A stretch of 64,000 nt of DNA from Streptococcus ictaluri 707-05 (GTDB taxonomy: Bacteria; Bacillota; Bacilli; Lactobacillales; Streptococcaceae), in contig NZ_AEUX02000006.1 in the NCBI RefSeq assembly GCF_000188015.2, forward strand, positions 310,001 through 374,000, in the 5' to 3' direction. The notes beneath the pieces are model-generated. The model saw only the letters and a program-made list of their open reading frames with translations, was not told the origin of the DNA and did no database searches. Position numbers and translations under genes: made by a program. Within the stretch, counting starts at the first letter, position 1, and the number at the start of each line of letters is the position of its first letter. Of this stretch, positions 1 through 9,192 are shown one piece after another.

Positions 1-57
1 TATTATAGTAATAATGTTATTATTGTATCACGAATATGATTTTTTTCAACAAGAAAT

Positions 58-1041
58 TTAAATGCTGTTACCATTCCAAATTGAATTTTTAACGATGACA
101 TAATCCACACGTCGAAGACTTTCTAGGTCATTACCACCAGCATAAGAAATGGATGACTGTAAGTCTTCTTGCATTTCTCTTAGGGTATCTGATAAATGCC
201 CTTTGGTTGGGAGTAAGAGTTTTTTTCCTTCAACATTTTTATGTTGACCTTTTTGATATTCCGATGCCGATCCATAATATTCTTTAAAGGATTGACCGTC
301 AACTTCAACTAGTTTCCCAGGGCTCTCAATATGACCAGCAAATAAAGAGCCAATCATTACCATACTTGCTCCAAATCGGATTGATTTAGCAATATCTCCG
401 TGAGTTCTGATGCCACCATCAGCAATAATCGGTTTGCAAGCTGCTTTGGCACACCAGCGAAGAGCTGCCAATTGCCAACCACCAGTCCCAAAGCCTGTTT
501 TAACTTTGGTGATACATACTTTTCCTGGCCCAATTCCAACTTTTGTCGCATCAGCACCAGCATTTTCTAGCTCACGAACCGCTTCTGGAGTTCCAACATT
601 TCCAGCAATGACAAATGTTTGAGGCAATTCAGCTTTAATGTGTTTGATCATTTTGATGACGGATTCAGCATGGCCATGTGCGATATCAATAGTAATGTAC
701 TCTGGGGCATCATCTTTTAAAGTAGATACAAAGTCATACTCTGCTTCTTTTACCCCAACAGAGATAGAGGCAATTAGACCCGCATCATGCATACGCTTGA
801 TAAATGGACGACGACTCGCTTCATCAAAACGGTGCATAATGTAAAAATAGCCATCTCTTGCTAACTTTTCTGCTACTCCTTCATCAATAATCGTTTGCAT
901 ATTAGCTGGAACAACAGGGAGCTTAAATTGGTGGTTACCAAAGGTGATTGTCGTATCAGCTTGTGAACGACTACTTATCATACATTTATTAGGAATTAAT
1001 TGAATATCTTCATAATCGAATACAGGAATATCGTTAAACAT
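58..1041 (-). CDS. guaC: GMP reductase
   Basis: 327 aa, the usual length for the long-form GMP reductases of Firmicutes. It reductively deaminates GMP to IMP with NADPH, allowing purine interconversion in the cytosol. The IMPDH/GMPR TIM-barrel fold is recognisable: the catalytic loop [11 protein letters not shown] places the nucleophilic cysteine at residue 176, preceded by the glycine-rich phosphate-binding stretch [11 protein letters not shown] and followed by [11 protein letters not shown]. There are no CBS domains, which separates it from IMP dehydrogenase. The start has an AGAGG ribosome site and lies behind a structured leader with a consensus promoter (see separate entries), so purine-linked control at the RNA level is likely. 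It is monocistronic as far as the window shows. The identification is firm. Confidence 0.95.
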   Translation of the reverse strand: MFNDIPVFDYEDIQLIPNKCMISSRSQADTTITFGNHQFKLPVVPANMQTIIDEGVAEKLARDGYFYIMHRFDEASRRPFIKRMHDAGLIASISVGVKEAEYDFVSTLKDDAPEYITIDIAHGHAESVIKMIKHIKAELPQTFVIAGNVGTPEAVRELENAGADATKVGIGPGKVCITKVKTGFGTGGWQLAALRWCAKAACKPIIADGGIRTHGDIAKSIRFGASMVMIGSLFAGHIESPGKLVEVDGQSFKEYYGSASEYQKGQHKNVEGKKLLLPTKGHLSDTLREMQEDLQSSISYAGGNDLESLRRVDYVIVKNSIWNGNSI

Positions 1042-1130
1042 AGGTGGATACCTCTTTTTATTAAGATGACCTTCCTATAACCTTTGTTTCCAAAGGCATC
1101 GCTAGGTAAAAACTTACCTTCCCTTGGAAA
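1042..1130 (-). promoter_or_regulatory. Structured 5' leader of guaC, candidate riboswitch-like element
   Basis: The roughly 80-nt leader opens with a 10-bp helix (arms 1121-1130 and 1087-1096, one G-U pair) that encloses a 5-bp hairpin (1105-1109 with 1114-1118). The 3' arm of the outer helix is also part of a perfect 6-bp hairpin with a GAAA tetraloop (arms 1091-1096 and 1081-1086), so the two folds exclude each other. No terminator U-run follows, so control would more likely act on translation. It does not match the purine aptamer consensus I know. The pairing is seen directly; the regulatory role is inferred. Confidence 0.5.
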
Positions 1131-1159
1131 ATTATAAAACTTTGTTTTTGTTTTGTCAA
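1131..1159 (-). promoter_or_regulatory. guaC promoter
   Basis: On the minus strand a perfect -35 TTGACA (1154-1159) and a perfect -10 TATAAT (1131-1136) are separated by exactly 17 bases. Transcription should start near 1123-1125, which is where the first arm of the leader structure begins. Confidence 0.85.
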
Positions 1160-1212
1160 TTTTTTATCTTTTTAAAATAAAAATGTTCGGATTTTAATTC
1201 AAAAATGACTAT

Positions 1213-1240
1213 AAAAAGCTAATCCGAGGATTAGCTTTTT
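1213..1240 (-). terminator. Intrinsic terminator after the opu-type operon
   Basis: A 13-bp perfect inverted repeat (AAAAAGCTAATCC and its complement) with a two-base loop gives a strong stem ending in a T run on the minus strand, directly after the substrate-binding-domain stop at 1244. It could also work in the opposite direction. Confidence 0.85.
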
Positions 1241-1243
1241 AGT

Positions 1244-2772
1244 TTAATTAGAAAGAAGTTTTTCTTTTACTAAATAATCATGCGCCACTTTTTGAGCATC
1301 TTCTCCTTTTACAGAAATACGGTAATTCATATCCTGCATCTCTTTTTCAGTTATTTTTCCTGCTAAACGATTCAAAATTTCTTTAAGTTGAGGGTGTTTC
1401 TTGAGTAGTGAGTTCTTCATCAATGGGGCACCTTGATAGGGTGGAAAAAGATGCTTGTCATCTTTCAAAACTTGTAGATGATACTTGGTAATTTCTGCAT
1501 CTGTAGAGTAGGCATCTGTTACCTGAATATCACCTGATTGTATCGCCTGATAACGAAGAGCAGGTTCCATCGTAGCAACACTTAAGTCTTTTAAATCATA
1601 GACTCTTTGCATTCCCTTAAACCCATCTTCTCTATCTTTAAATTCTAAAGTAAAGCCTGCTTTTAATTGTCCTTCATGAGCTTTCAAATCAGAAATACTA
1701 GAAATACCATAATCTTTAGCGATTTTTTCAGGAACTGCTACAGCGTAGGTATTTTGATAGGCAAAAGGTTGTAAAAGACTTAGCTGATCTTGTTTGGCAA
1801 TTCCCTTCTTAGCCTCTTGATAAACTGTTTCAGGATCGTTAGAGAGTTTTGGTTTTTCCCTTAAGAGACTAGAGGTGATGGTACCTGTAAACTCAAGGTA
1901 AATATCAATATCACCCGACTTAAGTGCCTCATATAAAAAGCTTGTTTTACCAAAATTAGACTTCAATTCAACACGTAAATCAGAATTCTCTTCAATAAGC
2001 TCTTTGTAAAGATTAATCAGAATATCTGGCTCTGCTCCTAATTTTCCAGCAATAACAATTTTGTCCTTATTTTTAGAAAATTGACCGATTACCATAGGTG
2101 CATAAGAAGCTAATAAGGCTAGTAAAGTGATAATAAAACTAACAAGAATACGACGAAGTGATGCTTTCTCCAAATATTGAATCAAGCTGTTAAAAATGAT
2201 AGCTAATAAAGCTGAGGAAATCGCCCCAATCAAAATCAAATTAGGGTTATTACGATCAATCCCTAAAAGGATAAATGACCCTAATCCACCAGCACCAATT
2301 AAAGCTGCTAGGGTACAGTTCCGATAATCATAACTGCAGAAGTTCTCACACCAGACATAATGACTGGCATAGCAATGGGAATTTCAAATGTTTTAAGCCG
2401 TTCCCATTTGGTCATTCCAAAGGCCGTTCCTGCCTCTACTAAACTAGGATCAATACCATTTAAACCTGTAATGGTATTTTGTAAAATCGGAAAAATCGCA
2501 TAGATGACCAGAGCCGTCATGGCTGGCAAGGTCCCTATTCCCATTAATGGAATAAAGAGCCCTAACAAGGCTAATGACGGAATGGTTTGAAAGACACCTG
2601 TTATTTGAAGCATCACATCTGACCAGCGTTTACTTTGGCTGAGTAAAGCTGCCAAAGGAATACCAATTAACAAAGCAATCATTAAAGAGAGTAGCGAAAT
2701 TTGAAGATGCTCACCAAGAGCCTTGGTCCAATCTCCAAATCGTTCTTGAAAAGTAACAACTAAACTAGGCAT
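1244..2772 (-). pseudogene. Osmolyte ABC transporter permease fused to substrate-binding domain (OpuABC/ProWX type), frameshifted
   Basis: The intact gene would encode a glycine-betaine/choline/carnitine-type permease with the periplasmic-type binding domain fused at its C-terminus. The first frame (from an ATG at 2772 with a GGAGG site) gives permease helices up to MIIGTV and then hits a stop. The second frame resumes the last permease helices ([15 protein letters not shown]) and then an OpuAC-like binding domain starting near [12 protein letters not shown]. One base is missing between 2315 and 2316; restoring it gives [17 protein letters not shown], the usual permease sequence. It overlaps the upstream ATPase gene by a few bases, so the three-gene order regulator-ATPase-permease/SBP is an operon. 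If the indel is real, uptake by this system is lost. The exact substrate cannot be read from sequence. Confidence 0.85.
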
Positions 2773-3493
2773 CTTTGTCACCTCCAAACAAATTGGCTAC
2801 AAAGTCATTAGCAGGCTCAGCCATAATAACTTCAGGTTTATCTAATTGAACGATATGACCTTCATTTAAAACTGCTACACGGTCACCCAGCTTAATCGCC
2901 TCATCAATATCATGGGTAACAAATACAATGGTCATATCAAATTCCTGATGCAAGCTAATCATTAACTCTTGTAATTGCTTACGTGAGATGGGATCTAGGG
3001 CAGAAAAAGGCTCGTCCATTAATAGCACCTTAGGATGAGAGATAATAGCTCGAACAATTCCAATACGTTGTTGCTCTCCTCCTGATAAATCACTGGGATA
3101 ACGATTAAGATAATCTTCTGGAGGTAACCCTACCATTTGAAGTAATTCCTTAGTTTTGACTAAAAGCTCCTCTTGCGACCAGCCTTTCATCTCAGGAATA
3201 ATCGCAATATTTTCTGCAACTGTTAAATTAGGAAAAAGAGCAATTTGTTGTAAAACATAGCCAATAGACAAGCGCATCTCTCTCAAATCAAGCTCTTTTT
3301 GAGGGGTCCCATTCAAGAGAATATCACCAGAGCTTGGTTCAATTAAACAATTTATCATTTTTAACAGAGTGGTTTTTCCAGAGCCACTTGGTCCCACTAA
3401 TACAAAAAATTCACGATCTTCAATTTGAAAACTTTGTTCCTGTAAGACTTGTGTTTGACCAAAGGTCTTCGAAACATTATTAAAACGTATCAT
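2765..3493 (-). CDS. Osmolyte ABC transporter ATP-binding protein (OpuA/ProV-like)
   Basis: 242 aa ABC ATPase energising quaternary-amine or osmolyte uptake. Walker A is GPSGSGKTT near residue 37, the signature is LSGGEQQR, and Walker B is VLLMDEP followed by the H-loop FVTHD. It lacks the C-terminal CBS domains that sense ionic strength in classical OpuAA/ProV, so its osmotic gating must differ or be absent. The start codon shares one base with the stop of the upstream MarR gene, and its 3' end overlaps the permease start, showing translational coupling. The downstream partner is frameshifted, so this ATPase may have no working permease in this strain. Confidence 0.85.
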   Translation of the reverse strand: MIRFNNVSKTFGQTQVLQEQSFQIEDREFFVLVGPSGSGKTTLLKMINCLIEPSSGDILLNGTPQKELDLREMRLSIGYVLQQIALFPNLTVAENIAIIPEMKGWSQEELLVKTKELLQMVGLPPEDYLNRYPSDLSGGEQQRIGIVRAIISHPKVLLMDEPFSALDPISRKQLQELMISLHQEFDMTIVFVTHDIDEAIKLGDRVAVLNEGHIVQLDKPEVIMAEPANDFVANLFGGDKDA

Positions 3494-3930
3494 TATTTCT
3501 CCAATTCTTCTGTAAGGGAGCTTGTATATCTACTCATCAACTGAAGCAACTCTACTCTTTCGTCTTCACTGAGAGTAGAAAGTGCTCTAGTCTGTCTTTT
3601 CTCAAAGGGCTTAATAATCTCTTTACTTAGCTTGAGCCCCTTTTTTGTTAACAAAATTAACTTCACTCGTTTATCTTTTGGCGATTCCAAAAGATAGACA
3701 TAATCTTTTTGTAACCAACTCTTTATTGTCGCATGCACTAGCTGTTTACTCCATCTCGTCTTCCGACAAAGAGAGGTTTGTGTCATGCCTTGAGGGTTAT
3801 AGTAAATCCATAATAAAAGTTGAAAACTGTTACCTTGTAAACCATTTTGTCGAGCATATTTTTCAAATAAACTCATTTGTTGATCAAACAAATGATTATA
3901 TTGCTTAACTATTTCTTTTAAAGGATGCAT
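3493..3930 (-). CDS. MarR family transcriptional regulator
   Basis: 145 aa with the MarR winged-helix layout: an N-terminal dimerisation helix, a helix-turn-helix around MTQTSLCRKTRWSKQLVHAT, and the wing residues SPKDKRVKLILLTKKG. It heads the osmolyte transporter operon, so it most likely represses that operon and itself. A palindrome overlapping its own promoter supports autoregulation. The ligand is unknown. GbsR-type choline/betaine sensors also sit next to such transporters, but this protein looks like ordinary MarR rather than GbsR. Confidence 0.8.
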   Translation of the reverse strand: MHPLKEIVKQYNHLFDQQMSLFEKYARQNGLQGNSFQLLLWIYYNPQGMTQTSLCRKTRWSKQLVHATIKSWLQKDYVYLLESPKDKRVKLILLTKKGLKLSKEIIKPFEKRQTRALSTLSEDERVELLQLMSRYTSSLTEELEK

Positions 3931-3985
3931 CTTATTATCTCACTATCTACCTGTGCTTCTTATAAGGATTCATCTATTGTTGACT

Positions 3986-4025
3986 ATTATAAAAATAATG
4001 ACGAGAGAAGTCAATTTTTTTGACT
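3986..4025 (-). promoter_or_regulatory. Promoter of the MarR-opu operon with overlapping palindrome
   Basis: On the minus strand a -35 TTGACT (4009-4014) and a perfect -10 TATAAT (3986-3991) lie 17 bases apart. The 17-base palindrome AGTCAATTTTTTTGACT (4009-4025) covers the -35, and a further TTGACT half-site (plus strand 3980-3985) abuts the -10. This is the arrangement expected for MarR autorepression. Confidence 0.65.
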
Positions 4026-4154
4026 GATTTCGCTTACAAAGTCCGTTTTAATAAGGTTTTTGCAATTTTTAATTAATATTGGATTTCTTCACTGCTATCT
4101 AAAATAAAATACAGAATGATTGCCTTTTAGAGCAATAATCGCTATGATACCAGT

Positions 4155-4838
4155 ATGACAAAACTAATTAAGATTTTAGCCATCACTGGGCAAACACCGC
4201 AAGAAGAAAACGCCTTTTTCAAGCTCATCGCTAATAACTCCAAGGATTTTTTTGATATTACCATTATCAGTAAAAATGACCCTATCAACTTCAAGCCTTA
4301 TGAAGCTGTTTTTGCTTTTGATACCATAGAAAGCTCGCTTCCTCTTCTTCTTTTTGCCAAGCATATCTCTTTTCAGAAGGAAACACTGACTGAAATCCTT
4401 CAGAAGAAACCTACCTTACTCTTAGAAATTGGTAAGGTGGTTACCAACTTTTACTATGCTCTAAAAGGTAATTTCCTAGAACACCTTCCACTGCAAGCGC
4501 GTCTATCTGATCAAAACGGCAATATCATCTATAACAATCATAAGTTCAATGGTAGTTTTTTTGCTGATCAAGAAACGAAATTAGAAGAATGGCTCCTGCA
4601 TGAGTTAAAAGCTAATGCGTATCATCAGAAATATTACTTTATTCCCTCGGCCTCTTTAGATCATATCTATATCCAACATTACCAAGCCCTTTATGATGCT
4701 TCAGGAAATTTCATTGGAATTTATGATAATGTTCAAGATTTCAAACCCATACTTAGTCAATACCTTGAGGAAACAGGTCAAGCCATTGTTGGCTGGTCGG
4801 ATGTAACCTCCGGCCCATCTATTTCCGATAGCTTTTAA
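4155..4838 (+). CDS. Conserved streptococcal protein with a PAS-like C-terminal region
   Basis: 227 aa, cytosolic, with no signal peptide or membrane segment. The N-terminal half (about 1-90) has an alternating beta/alpha pattern (IKILAITGQTP, FDITIISKNDP, AVFAFDT) but no recognisable catalytic motif. The C-terminal half (about 115-210) resembles the PAS domain found in DUF438-type proteins: RLSDQNGNIIYNNHKF followed by HYQALYDASGNFIGIYDNVQDF. It stands alone between a divergent MarR operon and a convergent SDR gene and has its own terminator. A sensing or ligand-binding role is possible but no function can be assigned. Confidence 0.6.
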   Translation: MTKLIKILAITGQTPQEENAFFKLIANNSKDFFDITIISKNDPINFKPYEAVFAFDTIESSLPLLLFAKHISFQKETLTEILQKKPTLLLEIGKVVTNFYYALKGNFLEHLPLQARLSDQNGNIIYNNHKFNGSFFADQETKLEEWLLHELKANAYHQKYYFIPSASLDHIYIQHYQALYDASGNFIGIYDNVQDFKPILSQYLEETGQAIVGWSDVTSGPSISDSF

Positions 4839-4843
4839 AAAAT

Positions 4844-4870
4844 CAAGTTGTATTCTCAACTTGCTTTTTT
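4844..4870 (+). terminator. Terminator after the PAS-like gene
   Basis: A 7-bp stem CAAGTTG/CAACTTG (4844-4850 and 4857-4863) with a six-base loop is followed by a T-rich tract. It sits between two convergent genes and may serve both. Confidence 0.75.
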
Positions 4871-4872
4871 TA

Positions 4873-5637
4873 TTAGACATCTTCTCGACTAACCGGTTGT
4901 GGACCATAACTTTGGGAAACGGGCATTATTTCAATGCGATTAATATTGACATGTGGAGGTTGGTTCACTATCCAAGAAACAGTATTTGCAATATCCTTGG
5001 CTTGAATGGCATTTGCTCCTTTATAGATGGCTTCTACACGGTCACGATCTCCTTTAAAGCGTACATTAGAGAACTCAGTCCCTTCACATAATCCTGGTTC
5101 GATATTGGTAACTCGGATTTTAGTACCTGCCAAATCTGCTCTTAAATTTAGTGAAAATTGTTTAACGAATGCTTTACTTGCACCGTAGATATTAGCTCCT
5201 GGGTATGGAATGGTTCCTGCTGTAGATCCCATATTAATAATCATGCCACTATTTCGTTTAACCATGTCCGGTAACAATTGATGTGTTAGGTAAGTCAATC
5301 CAATAATGTTGGTATTTATCATGGTCATCCAATTAGCAAAGTCCGCCTCAAAGGCTTTATCAAGTCCTAAAGCTAGGCCAGCATTATTGATAAGAAGATC
5401 AATACTCTGCCATTCTTTAGGAATTTTGGTTAAGGCCAAATCAATCTCTTTTGGGTTAGACACATCCATAGGTAAAGCTAAAAAGTTTTCTTTACCATAT
5501 AATTCCTCTAAGGCCTGTAATTTTTCTAGACGTCTGGCAGCTCCAATAACGCTAAAGCCATCTTCGATCAATTGTGCAACAATAGCTTTTCCAAAACCAG
5601 CTGAAGCACCTGTAACTAAAGCAATTTTTGAATTCAT
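4873..5637 (-). CDS. Short-chain dehydrogenase/reductase (YdfG-like)
   Basis: 254 aa classical SDR. The NAD(P)-binding motif TGASAGFGKAI starts near residue 8, NNAG is near 86, and the catalytic Tyr-Lys pair is YGASK with the serine upstream in INMGSTAG. ARRLEKL after the second strand favours NADP. The closest family I recognise is the 3-hydroxy acid/L-allo-threonine dehydrogenase group (YdfG), but substrate cannot be set from sequence. It lies just downstream of a convergent gene and upstream of pta in the same direction, with a small gap between them. Confidence 0.8.
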   Translation of the reverse strand: MNSKIALVTGASAGFGKAIVAQLIEDGFSVIGAARRLEKLQALEELYGKENFLALPMDVSNPKEIDLALTKIPKEWQSIDLLINNAGLALGLDKAFEADFANWMTMINTNIIGLTYLTHQLLPDMVKRNSGMIINMGSTAGTIPYPGANIYGASKAFVKQFSLNLRADLAGTKIRVTNIEPGLCEGTEFSNVRFKGDRDRVEAIYKGANAIQAKDIANTVSWIVNQPPHVNINRIEIMPVSQSYGPQPVSREDV

Positions 5638-5715
5638 TTTTTGACCTCATTTCTTAAGCTAAAAAGAAAGAGCGAAAGTTATGACCTTTTGGTCACCCTT
5701 CCACTCTTACTCTCA

Positions 5716-6711
5716 TTAATCTAAAGTACCTAAAGCTTGTGCAGCTGTAATAATACCCAATTTGTAAATGTCATCAGCACTTGAACCACGTGACAAATCG
5801 TTAACAGGTTTGTTCAAACCTTGGAGGATTGGGCCAATGGCATCAAACATCCCTAAACGTTGTGCAATCTTATAACCAATGTTTCCAGATTGTAAATCAG
5901 GGAAAACAAAAGTATTTGCTTGACCAGCAACGTCAGAATCTGGAGCCTTAATAGCAGCTGTCTCAGGAACAAAGGCAGCATCAAATTGTAATTCACCATC
6001 TAAAGCAAGGCTAGGGTTTAATTCTTTAGCAATTTTAGTTGCTTCTGCTACTTTATCAACCTGTGGTGCTTTACCTGATCCCTTGGTTGAGAAACTTAAC
6101 ATTGCTACTTTTGGATCAATATCAAAAATAGCTGCCGTTTCTGCAGTGTTGACTGCAATCTCAGCAAGTTCTTGTGCATTAGGATCAATATTAATAGCAC
6201 AGTCAGCAAAGATATAACGCTCATTTGTGTTTTCACGGTTCATCAAGAAAACACCTGATGTTCTTGAAATACCTGGTTTAGTCTTAATGATTTGCAAAGC
6301 AGGACGAACTGTGTCTGCTGTAGAGTGACAAGCACCTGAAACCATGCCTTCAGCAAGTCCCATCTTAACCAACATAACACCGAAATAGTTGACGTATCTA
6401 AGAAGTTTGTCTGCATCTTCCATAGTTGCTTTACCTTTACGGATCTCAACAAACTCAGCTTTCATTTTTTCAAAATCAGCATAATCATCAGGGTTAATGA
6501 TTGTGTAATCTTGATCAGCAAATCCTAATTTTGTAAGGAGGCCTCGGATTTCGTCAGCTTTACCTAAGATAATAGGCTCAGCTAATCCTTCAAATTTAAG
6601 ACGAGCTGCAGCACGAACCACACGTTCATCATTTCCTTCTGGGAAAACGATTTTAACATGTTGGCCAGCTACTTTCTCTCTTAAGCTACCAAACAAACTT
6701 CTAATACCCAT
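5716..6711 (-). CDS. pta: Phosphate acetyltransferase
   Basis: 331 aa. It converts acetyl-CoA and phosphate to acetyl phosphate, feeding acetate kinase for ATP and setting the acetyl-phosphate pool. The start MGIRSLFGSLREKVAG has an AGG ribosome site in TGAGG; the Pta fold follows with IVFPEGNDERVVRAA, the SGACHSTADTVRPALQ active-site loop and the C-terminal QGLNKPVNDLSRGSSADD. The reading frame is open upstream into the pseudouridine synthase gene because of a short A-run, so an annotation pipeline may report one 634-aa fusion. The internal RBS and canonical Pta start argue that Pta is translated separately. Confidence 0.93.
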   Translation of the reverse strand: MGIRSLFGSLREKVAGQHVKIVFPEGNDERVVRAAARLKFEGLAEPIILGKADEIRGLLTKLGFADQDYTIINPDDYADFEKMKAEFVEIRKGKATMEDADKLLRYVNYFGVMLVKMGLAEGMVSGACHSTADTVRPALQIIKTKPGISRTSGVFLMNRENTNERYIFADCAINIDPNAQELAEIAVNTAETAAIFDIDPKVAMLSFSTKGSGKAPQVDKVAEATKIAKELNPSLALDGELQFDAAFVPETAAIKAPDSDVAGQANTFVFPDLQSGNIGYKIAQRLGMFDAIGPILQGLNKPVNDLSRGSSADDIYKLGIITAAQALGTLD

Positions 6712-6727
6712 TTTTGTATACCTCATT

Positions 6728-7620
6728 CTATTTTTTCGTAAATCTTTGATAACGTTATCAAAGTCATCTGTCAAATTTATTGTATGAATGCTTTCATTTT
6801 CAGTAAATGGATCATAAAAAGCGATATGGTGACAATGCAGGGCTTGACGGGTTATCCCCAAATCTAATCGCCCTCCATAAAAATCATCTCCTAATAAAGG
6901 AAAACCAATATGGGAAAAATGAACTCTGATCTGATGGGTTCTACCAGTATGCAATTTGATATCCACTAAATGCACATTTTCTGCATAACGTGCCACAACA
7001 TGATAACTGGTCTTAGCATACTTGCCCATTGGGTCAACAGCCCTTGTAACAATACTATCTTTTGAGCGACCAATAGGGGCAACGATTTCTCCTTGATCGG
7101 GAAGTGACCCTTGACCAGAAACTAAAGCATAATAACGCTTTTCAATAGCTCTTTTTTGCAACTTTTTATCCAAGCGGGCATGAGCATAGCCATGCTTAGC
7201 AAAAAGCATTAAACCGCTAGTATCTCTATCTAATCGCGTGACAATATGGACTTGTTGATCTTCATAATCTTTTTGAATGTAATAAGATTTGATAAAATTA
7301 GCAATGGTATTGGAATGAATGGCACTTGGAATACTAGCAAATCCCACTGGTTTATTAAGGACTAAAAAATGATCATCTTCATGAATAATATCAAGATCAA
7401 AGGGGATAGCCTCTAATTTCTCAAAAGGTTCCTCTCTAGGGATGTCAATGGTCACCACATCTCCAATATCCAATAAATAAATGGCATTTTGTTCAATACC
7501 ATTTACTAATATATTGCCACCTTTGTATTTGATTTTAGCTAGTAACCCTTTTGAAATATCATGTCCTTTTAAAAAAGTTTTGACTTTTACTCTACGATCA
7601 GCAACGAATTCAAATCTCAT
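6728..7620 (-). CDS. RluA/RluD family 23S rRNA pseudouridine synthase (stop lost by frameshift)
   Basis: About 297 aa when its own stop is restored. Pseudouridine synthases isomerise uridine in rRNA. The catalytic aspartate lies in [18 protein letters not shown], preceded by [14 protein letters not shown], and [20 protein letters not shown] is the conserved C-terminal motif; an N-terminal S4-like portion spans about 1-60. The stop TAG at 6728-6730 is out of frame by one base: the A-run at 6731-6736 has six A where seven would give a Lys-Lys-stop ending. As written, translation would run through into pta. It overlaps nadK by four bases, so relQ-nadK-rlu-pta form one transcription unit, a conserved order in streptococci. 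Confidence 0.85.
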
Positions 7621-8453
7621 GATTCACCTTCTCCCATGAAGGCATCTTTGACCCTTTCCCAAAAGCTAGTATGGCTGGCTGATGCCACAAAATGAATCTT
7701 TTCATCATCGATAAAGTATTCGACTTTGCTAACATTTTTAAGATTGTAGGTTTTGTTATCAATGGATATAGTATAGATACCCAGACGTTTTGGAACCAAC
7801 TCGATCTTATCTTTTTTAGGAATAATAACTGAAGAACCAAGCGTTCTAAAAACACGGTTATTTAAACTTGAAATTTCCGTTAATTGAAGGGCTTCAATTG
7901 TAGGATGTAAAACAGCTCCTCCTAACGATTTATTATAAGCTGTACTTCCTGTGGGTGTTGAAACTGAAATCCCATCTCCTCTAAAACTCTCGAATTTGAC
8001 ATGATTAATAATCACATCTGCCACCATTGTTTTTTCAATACGCTTAACGGTAGCCTCATTCAAGGCTTTGGCTTTAATAACTCGTCCATCTTCCAAGCTA
8101 ATTTTTACCTTCAAAATCGGATAAGAAATTTGTTCTCCCTTATCTTTTCTCAAATTTGCAATTAATTGATCAACTTCAAAATCCCTATAATCTGTATAAA
8201 AGCCAAGATGTCCTGTATGAATACCTACAAAACGGACCCTATCTAATTCTTTTTCATACATGTGAAATGCAGATAAAAGCATGCCATCTCCACCTATAGA
8301 AATCACAATATCCGGATTTTTCTTTGAAAGATAGAAATCGGGATCATCTTTAAAAACGGAGAATAGCTTTGAAGCAACTCGCTTGCTCTGGTATTTGCCG
8401 TTTGCAATAATAGCAACTCGCTTTACCTTACCTGTATAATTCATCTGTGTCAT
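7617..8453 (-). CDS. nadK: NAD kinase
   Basis: About 278 aa; phosphorylates NAD to NADP. The [11 protein letters not shown] motif near residue 57 and the [22 protein letters not shown] block are diagnostic of PpnK/NadK. The ATG at 8453 is preferred because it follows AGGA at a suitable distance; a GTG one codon upstream and an ATG at 8444 are alternatives. The start lies inside the 3' end of relQ and the stop overlaps the next start, so translation is coupled. The pairing of relQ with nadK is common in Firmicutes. Confidence 0.93.
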   Translation of the reverse strand: MTQMNYTGKVKRVAIIANGKYQSKRVASKLFSVFKDDPDFYLSKKNPDIVISIGGDGMLLSAFHMYEKELDRVRFVGIHTGHLGFYTDYRDFEVDQLIANLRKDKGEQISYPILKVKISLEDGRVIKAKALNEATVKRIEKTMVADVIINHVKFESFRGDGISVSTPTGSTAYNKSLGGAVLHPTIEALQLTEISSLNNRVFRTLGSSVIIPKKDKIELVPKRLGIYTISIDNKTYNLKNVSKVEYFIDDEKIHFVASASHTSFWERVKDAFMGEGES

Positions 8454-9099
8454 CACTGTTTCCTACACCATCACTTAATTTTCGGCTCTCTGGATCAAAC
8501 AGCAATTGTGCCTCACGAATATCTTCACGAATTTTTCGCATTTCTTCGTCCAGTTCCAAGGCAATTTTTGCTGTGACTTCCAAGCGCTTTTTAATTTCTT
8601 CTGGAAATTTTCCCCCGTATTTGTAATTCAATGAATGTTCAATGGTCGCCCAAAAATTCATGGCTAAGGTACGAATTTGAATCTCTGCTAATACTTTTTT
8701 TTGTCCTTCAATGGTATCAACAGGGTACTCTACCACAACATGATATGATCGATAGCCACTTGATTTCATGTTACGAATGTAATCACGTTCATAGACAATT
8801 GTCATATCCTGTCTTTGACGCAGAAGTGACAAAACCTCTTCCACATCATCTACAAATTGAACCATAATTCTAAGGCCAGCTATATCTTGAATGTCTTGAG
8901 CAATATTTTCTTCTAAGACACCACGCAAAAACATCTTTTCTTTGATACTTTCAACCGACTTAACCCTACCCGTCACAAACTCAATAGGCGAATAACGATT
9001 TTGTTTCCGGAATTGCTTGCGAATACCTCGCAATTTAATCTTAAGTTCCCCTACTGTTTGAATGTAAGGATCCAAAAAAACTTCCCAATCTATAGCCAC
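8428..9099 (-). CDS. relQ: Small alarmone synthetase RelQ (GTP pyrophosphokinase)
   Basis: 223 aa, synthetase domain only, without the HD hydrolase and TGS/ACT domains of long RelA/SpoT. It makes (p)ppGpp from ATP and GTP/GDP. Synthetase signatures are visible: [25 protein letters not shown] near residue 95, [17 protein letters not shown] near 131, and [19 protein letters not shown] near 160. This is first in the relQ-nadK-rlu-pta unit. Its promoter faces that of the divergent CYTH gene. The choice RelQ (YjbM) rather than RelP (YwaC) rests on the linkage to nadK. Confidence 0.9.
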   Translation of the reverse strand: MAIDWEVFLDPYIQTVGELKIKLRGIRKQFRKQNRYSPIEFVTGRVKSVESIKEKMFLRGVLEENIAQDIQDIAGLRIMVQFVDDVEEVLSLLRQRQDMTIVYERDYIRNMKSSGYRSYHVVVEYPVDTIEGQKKVLAEIQIRTLAMNFWATIEHSLNYKYGGKFPEEIKKRLEVTAKIALELDEEMRKIREDIREAQLLFDPESRKLSDGVGNSDDTDELYR

Positions 9100-9192
9100 C
9101 TGATATCTCCTTTCTTGTCAAAGCTAGGATATTAATATAAAATTGAAATAACAATTTATTATATCATAGAAAAGGTTCAAAAGGAATTTCAT

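Noticed and set aside
1..57. Upstream neighbour of guaC at the left edge
   Set aside because: Only 57 bases are available and no reading frame or signal can be supported.
1042..1130. Guanine riboswitch of the classical purine type before guaC
   Set aside because: The conserved TATA/GATATGG/TTTCTACC-type core of purine aptamers is not present.
5650..5712. Terminator between pta and the SDR gene
   Set aside because: Only a short GACC/GGTC hairpin with interrupted outer pairing and no clean T run was found.
5716..7620. A single 634-aa pseudouridine synthase-phosphate acetyltransferase fusion protein
   Set aside because: The two parts are complete, unrelated enzymes; pta has its own ribosome site and start, and one extra A restores the normal stop between them.
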